From Calliopum simillimum (lineage: Eukaryota > Arthropoda > Insecta > Diptera > Lauxaniidae), in assembly GCA_951812925.1 (NCBI GenBank), contig OX638368.1:4030001-4094000 (forward strand): DNA of 64,000 bases, read 5' to 3'. The translations under genes were made by a program, and so were the position numbers. Positions 1 through 13,002 of the stretch are shown one piece after another. The notes below the pieces were generated by a model. It ran no database searches, had not been told where the DNA came from, and was given only the letters and a program-made list of their open reading frames with translations. The stretch's first letter is position 1; each line of letters begins with the position of its first letter.

Positions 1-1620
1 TTTTGCAGAAAATTTTTAGAGCTACAAGAATATCATAGAATATTTTTCTGTAAAAGCAAAAGTAAACGAGATATTTGCAAAAAACTGATCTTTAACCTCA
101 AATATCTTGATATTGGAAAACAACATTATTAATATGTAATTTTAACCAAGAAATCTCCATTTCACTTTATTAGCAAGAAAGGTTTATAATGGTTTTTCTT
201 GAAAATCAGAGACCTTAATGTCTATCGTCTTTTTACTGACCCCATCGTACAAAACGTAATCAAAAATAATGACAATGAAATAGTATGTCTTTCTTTTGCA
301 TTTTCTAAATTTCATAAAACACAGAAACAGCGTTCTAAACGTCTGCCATCCCAAAATTATTTTGGGTTGGGGAAAATTTTAACGCGATATAGCAATGGCA
401 GACATGATGCTTTGACATATGTATATTCTATTTAAAAAAAATTGCAAAAAAAAAATATCAGCGCGTAATCCTATAAAAAGTTTTAATCCCAAGCATATGC
501 AAAAAAATCTAAGTTTCTTGGAAAAAAATTCTTCCTAATTTTACGTGCACAAATGATATTTTCAGCACAAAAACTAATTATATTCAAAATATGCCCAATC
601 ACCATTTAATTTTATATCCTAAATTGTTTTGAAACAAAAATTTACCACCTCATCAAACTTCAATTAAAAATGCTGTCAACTTGTTGTAAGAACTTACGTT
701 ATATCATCATGCTGTGTGGCTGCTTGCTTGCAACCCCCTACCCTGACCACTTCGACCAACATTGCTGCTGGGGCCGTACCTACTCACTATGAGACCGAAA
801 ACTTTCGCAACGCTTTGGCACGAATTTCATTGAAAAGTTCCAAAGGAGCAAGTAAGAAGCAAAACAGAAAAAAATGGTTCATTTGTGCAATTAAAAATCA
901 CGGCATGTTCCAGGCATCAAACCACACAGTTCATGGTATCTTCAAAGTGGAGACGAAACAGCAAAAACCAACGAATAAACGCCACGCCACGCTAAAAGCG
1001 CGAAAAGTTATGTCCACACACACAGCAAATAAGGGAACACGCGAGCGTAAGCGACATGGGTCCACTTTTCATGTGGTGGTGCGCGCGGCCTTCGTTGTAT
1101 CCTCGAATGTTCTAAACAATAATTACAACAAATACAACGGCTACAACATTAATTGCCAATAAGTAAAGGCAGGACGCAATGGCAACTCTATTGTGTCAGT
1201 AGCATAATTTTCGCCAAACTACTAATGACTGGGGATGCCTGTCAATTAGAAAGTGTGGGTATCGATATTTTATTTGTTCGTAAGTAGGAGTCAACCGTTC
1301 GGCCACTCGCTTAAGTTTTGATAGTTTTATTCCATATAAGAAGGATTAATATGAAGTGTATGGTTTCTTTAACATGTCTTCTCTCAGTTATAATCACGTG
1401 ACTTCAAAGATTTTTTAATTTTTTATCGAAAAATTGTCAGAAGTCTTCAAATCAAGAAGCTCTAAGGTTTGCGAGCAGGTGTAAAGATTACAGTAAATCA
1501 ATCAATACAAGCCATTTTTGGCAATTGTTTGTTGTGGATTTTTAAAATGGCGCCTCTTTAAAAATGTAAAAAAAAATGTCTGTTTCTTGCAAAAATTTCG
1601 TGTCTGTCATTGTGACGACA
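1..1620. other. no supported gene; AT-rich unique sequence
   Basis: This stretch is AT-rich and shows no repeat structure that I could pair elsewhere in the window. An open frame of 148 codons at 716-1162 on the plus strand has no recognisable domain, a composition dominated by Lys, Asn and Thr, and no sign of splice or promoter structure; I treat it as chance. Confidence 0.5.
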
Positions 1621-1781
1621 GGTAGCATACATTGGACGTGAGGAACCCGAGATATTGTCAGTTGCTTACGACTAACGTGCAAGTAGGGAGAAAGGCCTTA
1701 CGTTCAAACCCCATACTTCATCAGTTTGTGGTGGATATGCTCTCTTTCTCTCTCTCCTAGACACGAGGTTGATACAAGTAG

Positions 1782-3440
1782 TGTAACGAACCATTCTTTC
1801 GTTAGCCGGGGTGTAGCCATCGGCGTCTAGGGTTCACTACAAAATTTATATTTTCCAAGAAAACACAGCTTTTCCAAACCTTATAATTCACTTTATTCCC
1901 TAAAACCTATGCAACGACCACCAAGAGTAAGCATTAAGTTCAATTTTAACCTAGTTAATAATATAGTATAAATATAATAAAAAGTTATCACATTGCTTAA
2001 ATTTTAATCTTCCTACCCAAGAAAAGGGTTCCAGCATGTCTATGTCCTTCCGTCGTGCAGTGCATCACTGATCATGCCTCTCCGTTTTTGGTCCTGGATC
2101 TCCGTCTGTCCGTCGCAATATGATTTTTTTTTTTACAAAAAAGTGTACACAAAAATAATTCACTACAAGGACACATTTTCTTTAAAAAAATTAAACGCGA
2201 AATTAAAGGCTATACATTCACCTGTCTGAAAAAATGCCCGCTTTTTCCAGCATCTGATCCACAAAATAGTGACACAGGTCGAAATCTCTTGAATTTTGAA
2301 AAAAATAGATTTTTCTGTTTAAAAATGTTTGTCGCATTAAACGCAGGATTGATATATGTATAAATTTATATGTATTTAATCAAACCAATTAAGATGAAAT
2401 GAGCTCAAAGTGAAAATGGGCGGTGCCACGCCCCAAAAACAAATTCGTCATATCTCCGAAACTATTAAACGCAGATAGATAAGATTCGGTATGTTTGTAA
2501 CAGGCACAGAGAGAAATAATATTTACTAGAAAAATGGGCGGTGTCACGCCCCAAAAATATAAAACACAGCATATCTCCGAAACTATTTGACCCATGTGGA
2601 TGAAATTCGGTTTTTATACAAAAAACATCAAGAAAAATGTCTGCTGAAAAAAAATATATGGTGCCACGCCCACAGGCAGAGCAACATAAATAAACTTGTT
2701 TCCTATAGAACAGAGTGGCAATTAATAAGAATATGTTCATTGTTGGGTGTGGTACCGCCCTTTTTTCCAACAAATGTTATTTGACTCACTACCCTTTATA
2801 TATATACCGAAATTCATCCCCATAGCTCAAATAGTTTCGGAGATATGACAAGTTTTTTATTTGTAGGGCGTGGCACCGCCTTTTTTTCAGTGGATGTTAT
2901 TTCTCTCTGTGCTTGTTACAAACATACCGAATATTATCTCTCTGTGTCTAATAGTTTCAGAGATATGACGAATATTACTAATTTGTTTTTGGGGCGTAGC
3001 ACCGCCTATTTTCACTTTGAGTTGATTTAATCTTACTTGATTTGATTGAATGCACATAAATTTATTCATATATCACTCCTGCGTTTAGTGTGACTAACAT
3101 TTTTAAACTGAAACTGCTGAAAAAGCGGGCATCTTTTTAGATAGGTGAATGTATGGCCTTTAACTTTGCGTTTAATTTTTTTTAAAGAAAATGTGTCCTT
3201 GTAGTGAATTTTACTTTTGTGTCCACCTTTTTGTCAAAAGAAAAACCATAGTGCGTCGTGGAGTGCATCACCAACCATGCTTCTCCGTCAGTTGTCCTCG
3301 AAATGTGTTCTACGGTTGTTGATTATAAGTCCCAGTCATGTTTCAATGTGTCCTCGTTGTTAAAAAAGTTCTAAGTCACTGGATGTATTAAATAAATCAG
3401 AATCACGTCTTACCTATGAGGCGACCACCAAGAGAAAGAA
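1782..3440 (+). mobile_element. decayed LTR-like sequence, split by a foldback
   Basis: The sequence starts TGTAACGAACC and continues with a GTGTAGCC-(A/G)TCGG motif that recurs at 53612, 59446 and 61874. The body, with repeated 'ccgtcgt-agtgcatca' and 'ctccgt' motifs and a downstream 'cgaccaccaagag', matches 53612-54076. The foldback at 2114-3255 interrupts it. A TG start and shared ends at four sites suggest LTRs of one retroelement superfamily (BEL/Pao or gypsy type); I see no internal coding part here, so the family is an inference. Confidence 0.45.
2114..3255. repeat. foldback element, family FB1 (two arms of about 0.55 kb)
   Basis: The left half (about 2114-2690) is the inverted complement of the right half (about 2700-3255). 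Both outer ends read CGCA(A/C)TATG before a T-rich run, seen on the complement at the right end. Each arm holds tandem modules of about 120 bp that combine a GGGCGGTGCCACGCCCC palindrome with ATATCTCCGAAACTAT. A candidate 4-bp target duplication GTCG lies at 2112-2115 and 3255-3258. It sits inside the LTR-like relic 1782-3440. No coding capacity is visible, so it must have moved in trans if it moved at all. Confidence 0.75.
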
Positions 3441-5150
3441 AGTATCTCCAACAGAAAATACCCTCATTACCTTTATTAAATGGTGGCCCGCCGCTTTGCG
3501 TGAGATTCGGAAATAGTGTTCATTGGGAAGTGTTCAGAATTCTTTGATGACGTGTTATTCAGTTGGTTGCCGACAGTTTGACATCCGTGGGTGTTTTATT
3601 CGTATACTCGCTTAGTTAAAGAAGCTTTTGTTGATTTCTTAAGATTTAGCTGACCCAGGGTAAAATACTTATGTGTAATCATGGAGAGTTTTCCATGTGT
3701 TTGTCCGATCTTAGTTGGCCGTTAGACAAAAGTTGCATGCTAATTGGTTGGTTGGTTATTAGTTCGGTTGGTTGGTGATTACATGCTTAATCGCAGTGTG
3801 TGGGCAAATAAGCGTATGTGATTTGCATCATCACAGTAGGGAAACGGTGCTACTACTACACAAAAATTGACCACGGCTAGGAGCAGAGCGAACAACGCAT
3901 GTTATGACATATGGCAACATTGTTTCTTACAATTTCAAAATTCGATTAAAAAAACAATCAACGCGACATCAGGTCATCACTTACTTTTTCTGAATCACAA
4001 GGCTGAGAACAACATGACATATAAATATCAACGACGATTTAATCACATACTGAAATTGCCACCACAAATATAAAAACTTAGTGCTTTAATCGCAATGAAT
4101 TTTAAGCGATTTTGCATAAGTTTTCCTAAAAGGTCCTATCCACTATTTAGATGGTTAAAAACCCTCAGGTTTAATTTTATTCAAATGTTGATTTTTTCCG
4201 AGCTATCGTGGAAATATATCGCATTTGCAATATCGAGTACAATTTTTGATTTTGTTTCTCGTTGCCCAAGTGTGCCAACAACCAACAGAGCAACAACCAA
4301 AGAGCGAAACGCTGTTGTTCCACTTCAATTCACTTCATTAATCAAAACTAATTTTTCATGCCTTCTCACATTTTATTTATGCTTAAATAATGGGTAGTAA
4401 AAGTCAGTTAAGTGGGCATAGAAATGCACTGATGTGAAGCCACCACCACCAGCATCGAGTATGGACCGACGACCAAAAAGAGCAATGACGGAAGCGCACA
4501 CTTTTAATCGCTTTAAGTGAATGCTTTGCACCTGAACTGGGTCAGTCACAATGAATTTAACCGCAGCAACGACAACATCACCATCACCACCACGAATGCC
4601 AACAACATTAGCAGTAACAACAACAATTAAGTTGAAAACTGCTACTTCAAGTAGCAAGGAAACTAAACAGAAAGGAACAAAATAAAAGAAAAGATCGTTC
4701 GTCGCCCATCATCAAGCAAGAAAAATGCAGGACTCTCCACTGTTGTTGTTGTTGTTGTTGTCGTTAAAGTTGAAAATGATGAAGGCGAAGAATAAAGTTG
4801 ACATCAAAAAAAAAAAAAAAAAAAGCAGAGAACTGAAACCAACTACATTACATCCTTTAATTGGTCTTTAATCATAGTCAACGGCTTTTTAATGCTTTGT
4901 CTTGGTTGTATGTCAGGCCCTTTGTTTTCTTCATCAAGCTCACATTGGCTGTTTTCTTTCCGGGAAAAATATTGTTATGCGTGGTACACCGAAAAAAACT
5001 TAAGATTTTTTCATGACAGTGTTTATGAAGTTACTAAGTAGGAACTATTATCACTTCATTGCTTAGCAGCAAGCATAAGGGCTGAATAAAAGCACGACGT
5101 TTTTTATTTTACCGGTTTGATCTGATTTTTGACATTTCATATATGATGCA
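3441..5150. other. no supported gene; simple repeats and A-run
   Basis: No domain-bearing frame is seen. A segment near 3838-3890 (CTACTACAC... CCACGGCTAGGAGCAGAG) resembles 18225-18290 and may be a fragment of the same LTR-like family. A (GTT)n run lies at about 4740-4761 and a long A-run at 4807-4824. Confidence 0.5.
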
Positions 5151-5154
5151 CAGG

Positions 5155-6060
5155 TTATATCGCATAAGGTTACGGATCTTCTGGGAGGTGATGGAGAAGT
5201 CCTAGACTAACATAAAATTGCACCTAAGGGGTGGTCTAAAATGTACCTTTGAGGAGTTATAGGGTTTAAGCTGATTTTCTGACTTATTTTAGAAAAAAAA
5301 ATTTTGTTGGGTCACCCAAGCGTTTTAGAGAAAAATTTTCTGTAAAAGGCTTTTAGCAAATTGTAGGAGCTTTCTAAAAATGTATTTGGCTTATAGGATT
5401 TGCAAAGATTTTGTAAAGTTCTCTATCTTTGAAGTTGATATTTTAAATTATTTTCTCCCATTTTTTGAATTTAGCCGGCCATTTTAGTACAAAAAAGGTA
5501 CTATTAACATACCATTTTATAAATTTTTTTGAAATTCTTGTAAAAATTCCTTTAACTCGATACTCCATTTGTTATACTATTTTTTTTTAACTTAGATCAA
5601 TAAAAAATACTTTTCAAGAACAATCTGTTTAAAGGGCAGCGCAATGCTGCGCAACGCATGCGAGCAACCCGCGTGTTACATAGAAAAGTATTTTTTTCCG
5701 ATCTCAAATTAAAAAGTTGGTATAACAAATGTAGTACAAAATTAAAGAAAATTTAACAAGAATTCCAAAAAAAAGTTATAAAAGAGTGTTTTAATATGAC
5801 CTTTTTCATACTAAAATGTCCATCAAAGTCAAAAACAAGGAGAAAAAATTTTAAACATCAGTTTTAAACATCCACAACTTTGCAAAATCCTTCTAAATTT
5901 TATAAATCAAATACATTCTTAGAAGACCCATACAACTATCTTAAACTTTTCCATAAAAATATTTTCTCTAAAACAGAATTAGCTTTAAAATGAGATTTTT
6001 AAAAAAGTTGATTTCAAGGTTGCATTTGATCAAAGTTAGAAATTTTGGTTCAGCAAAAGT
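5155..6060. repeat. foldback element, family FB2, copy 1
   Basis: Two arms of about 400 bp face each other around a GC-rich centre near 5635-5680 (GCGCAACGCATGCGAGCAACC). The left arm phrases 'cattttagtacaaaaaaggt' and 'gagctttctaaaaatgtat' reappear on the complement in the right arm at about 5800-5940. Related copies are at 10735-11465 and 62918-63325. The element has no reading frame of note and its exact termini are uncertain. Confidence 0.7.
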
Positions 6061-7075
6061 TTATCTGCCAGAAGCTTGACATAAGAAATACATATTGCAG
6101 AGATGTTATGTGAAATTTTTATTTTTTTTTTTTTTTTTTTTTGAATTTCTGTATAAAATTTTTGTCATCATTTAAGAACTGCTGTCATTTGTTGACACTT
6201 TTTCATTTGCCAACTGACATTTTGCCTTAAGTTCTGCAAAGTCAAAACTTTGAAGGATAAGAACCGCAAAAAAATACTTACAGCGCCAACAACAGCAGGC
6301 GGCACAGCAACAGCCGCAGCTGCTGTTGCAACGCTGGCAAAAAAAAAATCAAAAGCAGCGACAGCAAAAGTAAAGGAAAACAGCAAAATAAATAAAGAAG
6401 CGCAGGATCGCTCCCATTGTTAGACGGGTTGATGGCACAGCAGCGCAAAAGTTTGTTTATTTCTTTACTTCTTCACCGCAACAGCAGCATCTGTTGCTGA
6501 TACTTGAAAACAGTTGGTAACATTGCTGACCAATAGCAATGAGGGCTTAACTTGATTCTAATTACACCAAGGAGCAGGAGTAACAACAACAACACAGTTG
6601 CATCCTGGGAGCAGCAACAGCAATAGAAAGAAAAAAAAATGCATTCTGTATCTCAAGAAAAGTTGCAGCAACAGAATGAAATTAATTACACAATGCAATT
6701 GAATGCGGGCAAAATGTTGCTGCCATTTATCGCATTTTTGTTTTGCTTTGCTTTTAATTATGAAAAGTGATGAAAAAAAACGAAATTAATGATGAGACGA
6801 AAGGTGTGCGACGGGGAGGATGGATAGAAAAAAAAGCCATCAAGTTGCGATTGTGTTGCTTAGCAATAAAGGGACATGCGTCTGTTTACGCGTTTTAAGT
6901 GATTTATTGCTGCAGGCCAGTACTGTGAAAGAAGATATCTGAAAATGATGCCAATATATTTGTAATTAAATTATAGTTAAAGGCTTAAGTGTTGCGCTAC
7001 AAAAAATAGTAGTCATTTAAAACGCACTGCATCCGCACATTACGCTCTCTGACAAAACAGTTTTCATTCATAGAT
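6061..7075. other. no supported gene; CAG/CAA-rich stretch
   Basis: A T-run of more than 20 bases lies at about 6120-6142, and CAG/CAA/GCA-rich sequence occupies 6280-6620. Reading frames over the CAG-rich part give only low-complexity protein. Nothing else is recognised. Confidence 0.5.
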
Positions 7076-7589
7076 ATCACCGTTCGACACAAAAAAAAAA
7101 ACATGAGAAAATCCAAAAAATTCTTAAAGTAGACGTTAAAAAAAATACCCGTGTCTCGTGGTTTTTCCCCAGCACGTCACATTTTTTTTTTAATCGATTT
7201 TTGAAGTTTTTTCATCCACTGTACATGAAAAAACAAAAATACCGCATTCTTGTGTTAAAGCGATGAATTAAACTATATGATCCTTACATTTGAGGTGTAT
7301 CATGTGTTCAGCAAACTTATGCAGGATATTGCAGGGAATATTTTTGTAGAAAATTCTAACCCTATACAATAGAGCGGATCAAATTGTTCGAAACTAAATT
7401 TTTTGACCAGGTAACATCCAGTTTCGGATTCTACGTCAAATTTCATGTAAAAATCTCCTAGAGACCATATATGTGCGGTGAATTTCGAGGCGCCTTAAAA
7501 TCGTTTGAAGTTTTGAGTGTTTTTTTCTACTGCGAGATTGTCTTTGAAAATTTAGATCTTCCGAACGATTTATTGTAGTACAGTGATCT

Positions 7590-8030
7590 TGGCTTCTTTA
7601 AAAAGGCGTTGCTGCGTTTTATCAATTTATGGCTAATTTTTTGAAAAACGTCTTTGGGTTCTAAAGTTATGACCTTCTGAATGAAGATATATGAAAAATT
7701 TATACTAAATGTATTAGAAATCACATCTTCTTCGAATAAAAAATTTTAACTTTTAAATTTTTTTATAGTGCATAAAAATACCTTTCTTACGAGGGTCTAT
7801 TCATCAGGATACAACTAACCATTCTAAAGCTATGACACTTTTGAATGAAGTCAGTTGAGAACTTCATACAAAGTGTATTAAAAATCACATATTCTTCGAA
7901 AAAAAAAATTGTAACTTAAAATTTTTTTATAGAGCATAAAAATACCTTTCCAACGCAGGCCTGCTTTTCAAGATACGGCTAGCCATTCTAAAGTTATGAT
8001 CTTTTGAATGAAAGCAGATTCTGAATTTAG
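7590..8030. repeat. tandem repeat, about 170-bp period, two and a bit copies
   Basis: The blocks starting near 7676 and 7841 share 'gaatgaag', 'attagaaatcacat', 'cataaaaatacctttc' and 'accattctaaagc' in the same order, and a third start is visible near 8012. The array sits inside the inverted-repeat element 7080-9405. Confidence 0.6.
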
Positions 8031-8559
8031 TGTATGAACAAACGAAATATTTTTTCTGCTAATTTAGAAGCAAGTAATTTAGTAGGTTTATTCACTAAAT
8101 CCGAAATAGAGTGGTCATTTTTCATCCGATCTTGAACCACGAGGGCTCAACATTTTTGTAATAAAATACGTTATTGATGAAAATAATAAAATTTTTACTT
8201 TCTAAATTTTTCAGTCCGGAAATGGGTTCTGTATAATATTGAGAGATATCCTTTCATTAAAGGCTTATAACTTGGAGAGAAGAGATTAAATGTAAAAATG
8301 ATTAAAGAACGAATTTTTGGTGGTAGTTTTAGCTATCCGTATCAAATGACAAAAAATAATTTTACTTTATGATGTTGTAGTTATTTAGCTTTAAGAAGGC
8401 CTCAAAAAAGTGTTTTCTTCACTTTTGGGAGGAAATAACTCAGGATCCTGACAAGATACAAAAAAACCAAGCTCAGAGTCGTAATAAGGAGATTCCATTC
8501 TACCATACAGAAATATTTGCTATTCAATTTCACTACTAGTTGCTGAAAACTAAAAAAGC

Positions 8560-8880
8560 AAAAATTTTATTCCGAAAGCAAAAATATCGTTAAAATCAGT
8601 GAACAGTTCTAACAATAAATATTTTCCAAATTTCACCCCACTGTAAAACTCTAAAACTACAATTTGGACAAAACTCGTTCTCACCAGATCACAACGAAAT
8701 CACACAAGGATCATTTTCTTGGAACACATTAACCCATTATATCCTGTTTTAATGAGTCTTTTTGGCCTCTTTTTCTAGAACTGAGCCACAATGGGTTAAA
8801 AGATTTTACAAAAATATCCCACAAAAAATTTCACTTAGAGTTACCAAAGACGAAAAATTCTTAAAACCTAAGGTAAGCGA
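8560..8880. repeat. dispersed repeat module, 'tatatcctgtttt' family
   Basis: The ordered phrases 'actgtaaaactct', 'gatcattttct', 'cattatatcctgtttt', 'atgggttaaa' and 'aaatttcac' recur at 22780-23215 (two tandem units) and 47690-47970. Function is unknown; it is probably an internal part of a non-autonomous transposon family. Confidence 0.55.
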
Positions 8881-9414
8881 GTCAGGGATGTAATTAATAT
8901 GCAATGTAAAAAGTCCTAATTGATTTTAAGAATTTTTTGGTTTCGGGCTCAAATTTTGACCTTTACGTGTTTAAAAACTAGTAGTGAAATTTTATAGCAA
9001 ATATTTCTGTAGTACATACATAGTGACTCAATGTTTTCCTGTTTTGGGTGTAATTTTTCTGGCTTTTTAAGAAAAGGGCAAAAATGACCCACATGTGGGG
9101 GTTAAACCGGGTCAAAATTTTATACAGAAATATTCCCCGCAATATCCTGCATAAGTTTGCTGAACACATGAAACACCTCAAATGTAAAGATCATATAGTT
9201 AAATTCATGGATTTAACACAAGAATGCGGTATTTTTGGTTTTTTCATGTACAGTGGATAAAAAAACTTCAAAAATCGAATAAAAAAAAATGCGACGTGCT
9301 GGAGAAAAACCACGAGAAACGGGTATTTTTTTAACGTCTTCTTTAAGAAATTTTTTGGATTTTCTAATGTGTTTTTAAAAAAGTTCGAAATTGTCAAACA
9401 GTGTATTTATCAGA

Positions 9415-10040
9415 TAGTATTTTTCCTATTGCTCGGCCATTTGACGTCCGATCATCAAGTATGATATATCGATGTAAATGTCATGATGTGGGCTATATTC
9501 CATTGATAGAAGTAATTAATCTGAAATATATTTTTTGACTAGTTGTACTCATTGTCTCAGTTTCTACCACCCTAAGGTACCAAGAGCACCGCATAAAATT
9601 TAAGCCCATAAAAAATTATAAAATTCATCAAAGTTTATTCAAATTGTTGAGATTGAAAAAGTTATAGCAGCTCTCAAAACTTCAGTACAAAAAATGAAAA
9701 ACAGGATGTTTAAAAACGAAAATCGCAATATTCTTTTGTTAACATTTCACATTTCAAGCAGTACGCAAAAACCAATTATCCAAATCGGTCTAAAGCATAA
9801 TATAAAAACTTATAATAACTTTGATGAGATGAATTTTATAATTTTTTATGTTCTTCAATTTTATAAAGTGCCCGTTGTACCTTAGGGTGGTAGAAACTGA
9901 GATAATGAGTAGAACTAGTCGAAAAAAACATTTGAGATAAATTATTTTTGTAAATGATATACAGCCCACATCGAGAAATTTACAACGATATACTATACTT
10001 GATGATCGAACGTCAAATGCCGGAGCAATAGGAAGAAATC
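9415..10040. repeat. near-palindromic foldback element, about 0.63 kb
   Basis: The outer ends are inverted complements (left CCTATTGCTCGGCCATTTGA at 9424, right TCAAATGCCGGAGCAATAGG ending near 10032). The arms meet near 9750 and include TTTCTACCACCCTAAGGTACC, read on the complement at about 9880. It starts within about 10 bp of the end of the preceding inverted-repeat element, so two foldbacks lie side by side. Confidence 0.7.
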
Positions 10041-10734
10041 ATTGAGCTACTTATTTGAAGGTCGAAAAAAAACTTTTTTTTTGCTTAAAAATTAAAACCG
10101 ATATGCTTTCAAAATGGGAGGTTTACGGTGAACTTTTTTTTATGATACTATCTAATGTTTATTAAGTTGACAATCACAATCACAATTTTAATTATAAACT
10201 TAAGCAAAAACCCGCAAACCTATGGATATTCGTTAGCAAGTTTTGCCTTCCCTTCCCCTCAGCAATACTTAGTCCGAAAACCATCATCAGCACTATGGAT
10301 GGTATAAGCCAAATTTTAAGTTGTTTTATCGTTCGCGTTCAATATGAAATCAGATTCAGATTAACTCTGAAGAATTCAAATGTTTAACTGATCTTTTATA
10401 TTCAAAATTTCTTATGCCTTTTCAGAATAATTATATACTTGTTTAGTAATTAAATATGTGATCTTTCATAAGTTTCTTATGCCTTGTGTATTGTGATTTG
10501 TACTTGATTATTGAATTATTAAATTAAGTTGAAACGAAACAATAAAGTTGGGTTTACCTTTTACTTTGTTCTTATTTAAAGGAAAACACTTTGAATTTAG
10601 TTAATGTTAATACAACTTTATTCACTTATTTAAATATTATATGAAAGTTTTAATTGATATTGATTAATAAAGTTTAAGTATTTTACTTTTCAGTTTAACA
10701 CTTCTTCTTTTTACAACACGTCTGTTCCTCTCAA

Positions 10735-11465
10735 AAATCTACGCTTAAAGAAAAATTTTGCGTGACAAAGTTTTAGCTATTTGAATGAGCTTTCTAAGAG
10801 CGTATTTAGTTTATAGGGCTTAAAATGATTTCGCAAAGTTCTGGACATTTAAAGTTATTATTTTCTAATTTTTTTGCTGTTTTTTGACTTTGGTGGACAT
10901 TTTAGTATGAAAAATACCCTATTAATATATTTATAAATTTTTTTAGAGTTTTTGTTTAATTTTCTTCAATTCGGTAACACATTTATTGTACCAATTTTTT
11001 AATTTGAGGTCAGAAAAAAATACATTTTATAAGGGCCAGCGCGTGCAAGGCACGCTTCATATGCAGCACAACGCGAGTTCCACGTCAGTTGTTGTATGAA
11101 AGTATTTTTTCTAACCTCAAATCAAAAAATTGGCATAATAAATGTAGGTATCACCGAATTAAAGAAAATTGAATGACGATTTCAAAAAAAAATATAAAAG
11201 TATGTTAACAGAATCCTTTTTATACAAACCGAAATGGCTGTGATAGTCAAAAAATGGTAAAAAATCATCAACTTTTAAGGTACAGAACGTTGCAAAATCT
11301 AGTTAAGCCCTTTAGACCAAATACTTAAATTCTTTGAAAGCTCATACAATTAGCTAAAAGTTTGTTATTAAAAAGTTTCTCTAAAATGCTAGGGTGACCC
11401 AGGAAATTTTTTTTTTCTTTTGTTAAGCAAGTCTTAAAATCAGTTTCAATCCTATAACTCCAACG
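10735..11465. repeat. foldback element, family FB2, copy 2
   Basis: The arms match copy 1 at 5155-6060, including 'gagctttctaagagcgtatttag', 'gtggacattttagtatgaaa' and the GGGTGACCCA block, around a GC-rich centre near 11035-11095. The centre differs from that of copy 1 while the arms are conserved. Confidence 0.65.
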
Positions 11466-12994
11466 CCAACATTAACCTATCTTCGGCCACTGTTAGCGTA
11501 CGCGAACATAAAATTAATCATTTTCAATAATTTTTTAAAATTATAAAAGTAAATGATATCAGAAAGATTTTTAATGCCTTATAATACCTTGATCTTTTGG
11601 CTATTTGAAAATATTATTTTCTACTTCCCCACCCCCCTAGAGGAGGGTGGTTTAAAAATGCCTTGATGATGGACCTTTTTTAAAAAAATTATTAAAAATA
11701 TAAAATAGTCTCAATAAAAAAATTAATGATGAGGTTTTATAGCAAAAAGTTCAAACTGCCCATAAGCCTCGTGACGCTAAAATTCTCAAAAGTTTTTCCC
11801 AATCCCACCTCTTCCTCCTATGTAGCAATGCCATGGGGTGAAAAAAAAATTCCGTTACATAGGGGGCGGGGGAGACGGGAAAACGGAAAAAAATTTCCAA
11901 AAAAAAAATTCATGAACATTTTTTGATGACGGATTTGGAATCAGGGGGTGCTAATTACCCGTTATATCAAAAAATAAAATAATTTTTAAATCCTGGCCGA
12001 AAATGGGTTAACGTAAATAACAGATTTTGCACTCCAAACGACATGTTGCGAACGATTTCAAATTAGCGCAAAGGTGAGTAATTTTGTTTGGTGTGAGTGT
12101 CGTGTATAATTTGGAGGAATGCGTTATGGCACAACTTGAATTTATTGATAATGCGATTGTCAGCTGATGGCAACAACGTATCCTTTGCAACAAACACAGG
12201 ATTTTCAATGCTTGAAAAGGTTGAATGCCTGCGGAAGAAGCTTAAGTTAAATGCGCCGATGATGATGATGCATCAGCAGTAAGTCAGGATTTAAATGTGA
12301 TTTCGTTGGCAAAGCGTATCATCAATGAAATAAATGGAATAGAAATTGATAAACGTACATAGATTTAAAAATATAAAAAAAGAATAAATACGAAACAAGA
12401 GAAGAGTAGAGCAGCAGTTTCATAAGGGGTTTAGTTGCAGTTGAAGAGCATAATAAGAGTATTTGATACACATTCCTTTGAAGGATTTCAACTATTTTGC
12501 AACAAATCGCAGAGTAATGAGAGAGCCAAGCTAATGAAACTGCTGTATAAAAATATGTTTGTATATATGTCTAAATGGAATTGATTGCTGTTTAAACTAA
12601 ATGCTTTCTGCATTTTGTACAACATATAGATTAGGAGATATTTATTTTTGAATCCTAAAATTAAGAAGAAAAAAAATTTTACAAAATATGTATTTGTGAA
12701 ACGTTGTGCCCTAGAAAAAATTTTTCAAGCATATTATATAACATGTACTAATACTTTTTACGCACGACTTACCGTTCATGAGATATCGCGATTTGAAAAT
12801 CAACATAATTTTATGAACACTCATACGCCGCTTTTTCCTCCTACAAATCATCGCTTCGCATAACATGCGTATTATTACGCAACATCATATTTTATTTATA
12901 CATAAGTAACTAATTATTTCTGAATTACACATGAAATGTAATAATTAATTCAAATAATGATTTATTATTGCAATTAAGTAGTTGGTTAAGGAGG
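11466..12994. other. no supported gene; unique AT-rich sequence
   Basis: No repeat partner and no domain-bearing frame were found. The part from about 12000 to 12360 has more balanced base composition than its surroundings and could be single-copy host sequence, but nothing identifies it. Confidence 0.45.
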
Positions 12995-13002
12995 ATAACC
13001 AT
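12995..13002 (+). repeat. 8-bp target duplication, left copy (ATAACCAT)
   Basis: ATAACCAT directly precedes the TAGGGTGCAGC end of the giant foldback and is repeated at 17252-17259 just after its right end. Confidence 0.75.

Larger units (their letters stand above)
7080..9405. repeat. long inverted-repeat element, about 300-bp arms
   Basis: The left end (about 7080-7390) and right end (about 9095-9405) are inverted complements; matched phrases include GAGAAAATCC, TACCCGT(G/T)TCTCGTGG and 'aagaatgcggtatttttg' on the complement. The interior of about 1.7 kb has no coding frame. It contains a tandem pair of about 170 bp (7590-8030) and a module at 8560-8880 shared with 22780-23215 and 47690-47970. 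The structure fits a non-autonomous foldback or MITE-like DNA transposon; no clear target duplication was found. Confidence 0.7.

Noticed and set aside
716..1162. 148-codon plus-strand frame as a host gene
   Set aside because: No domain, Lys/Asn/Thr-rich composition, no promoter or splice context; a frame of this length can arise by chance.
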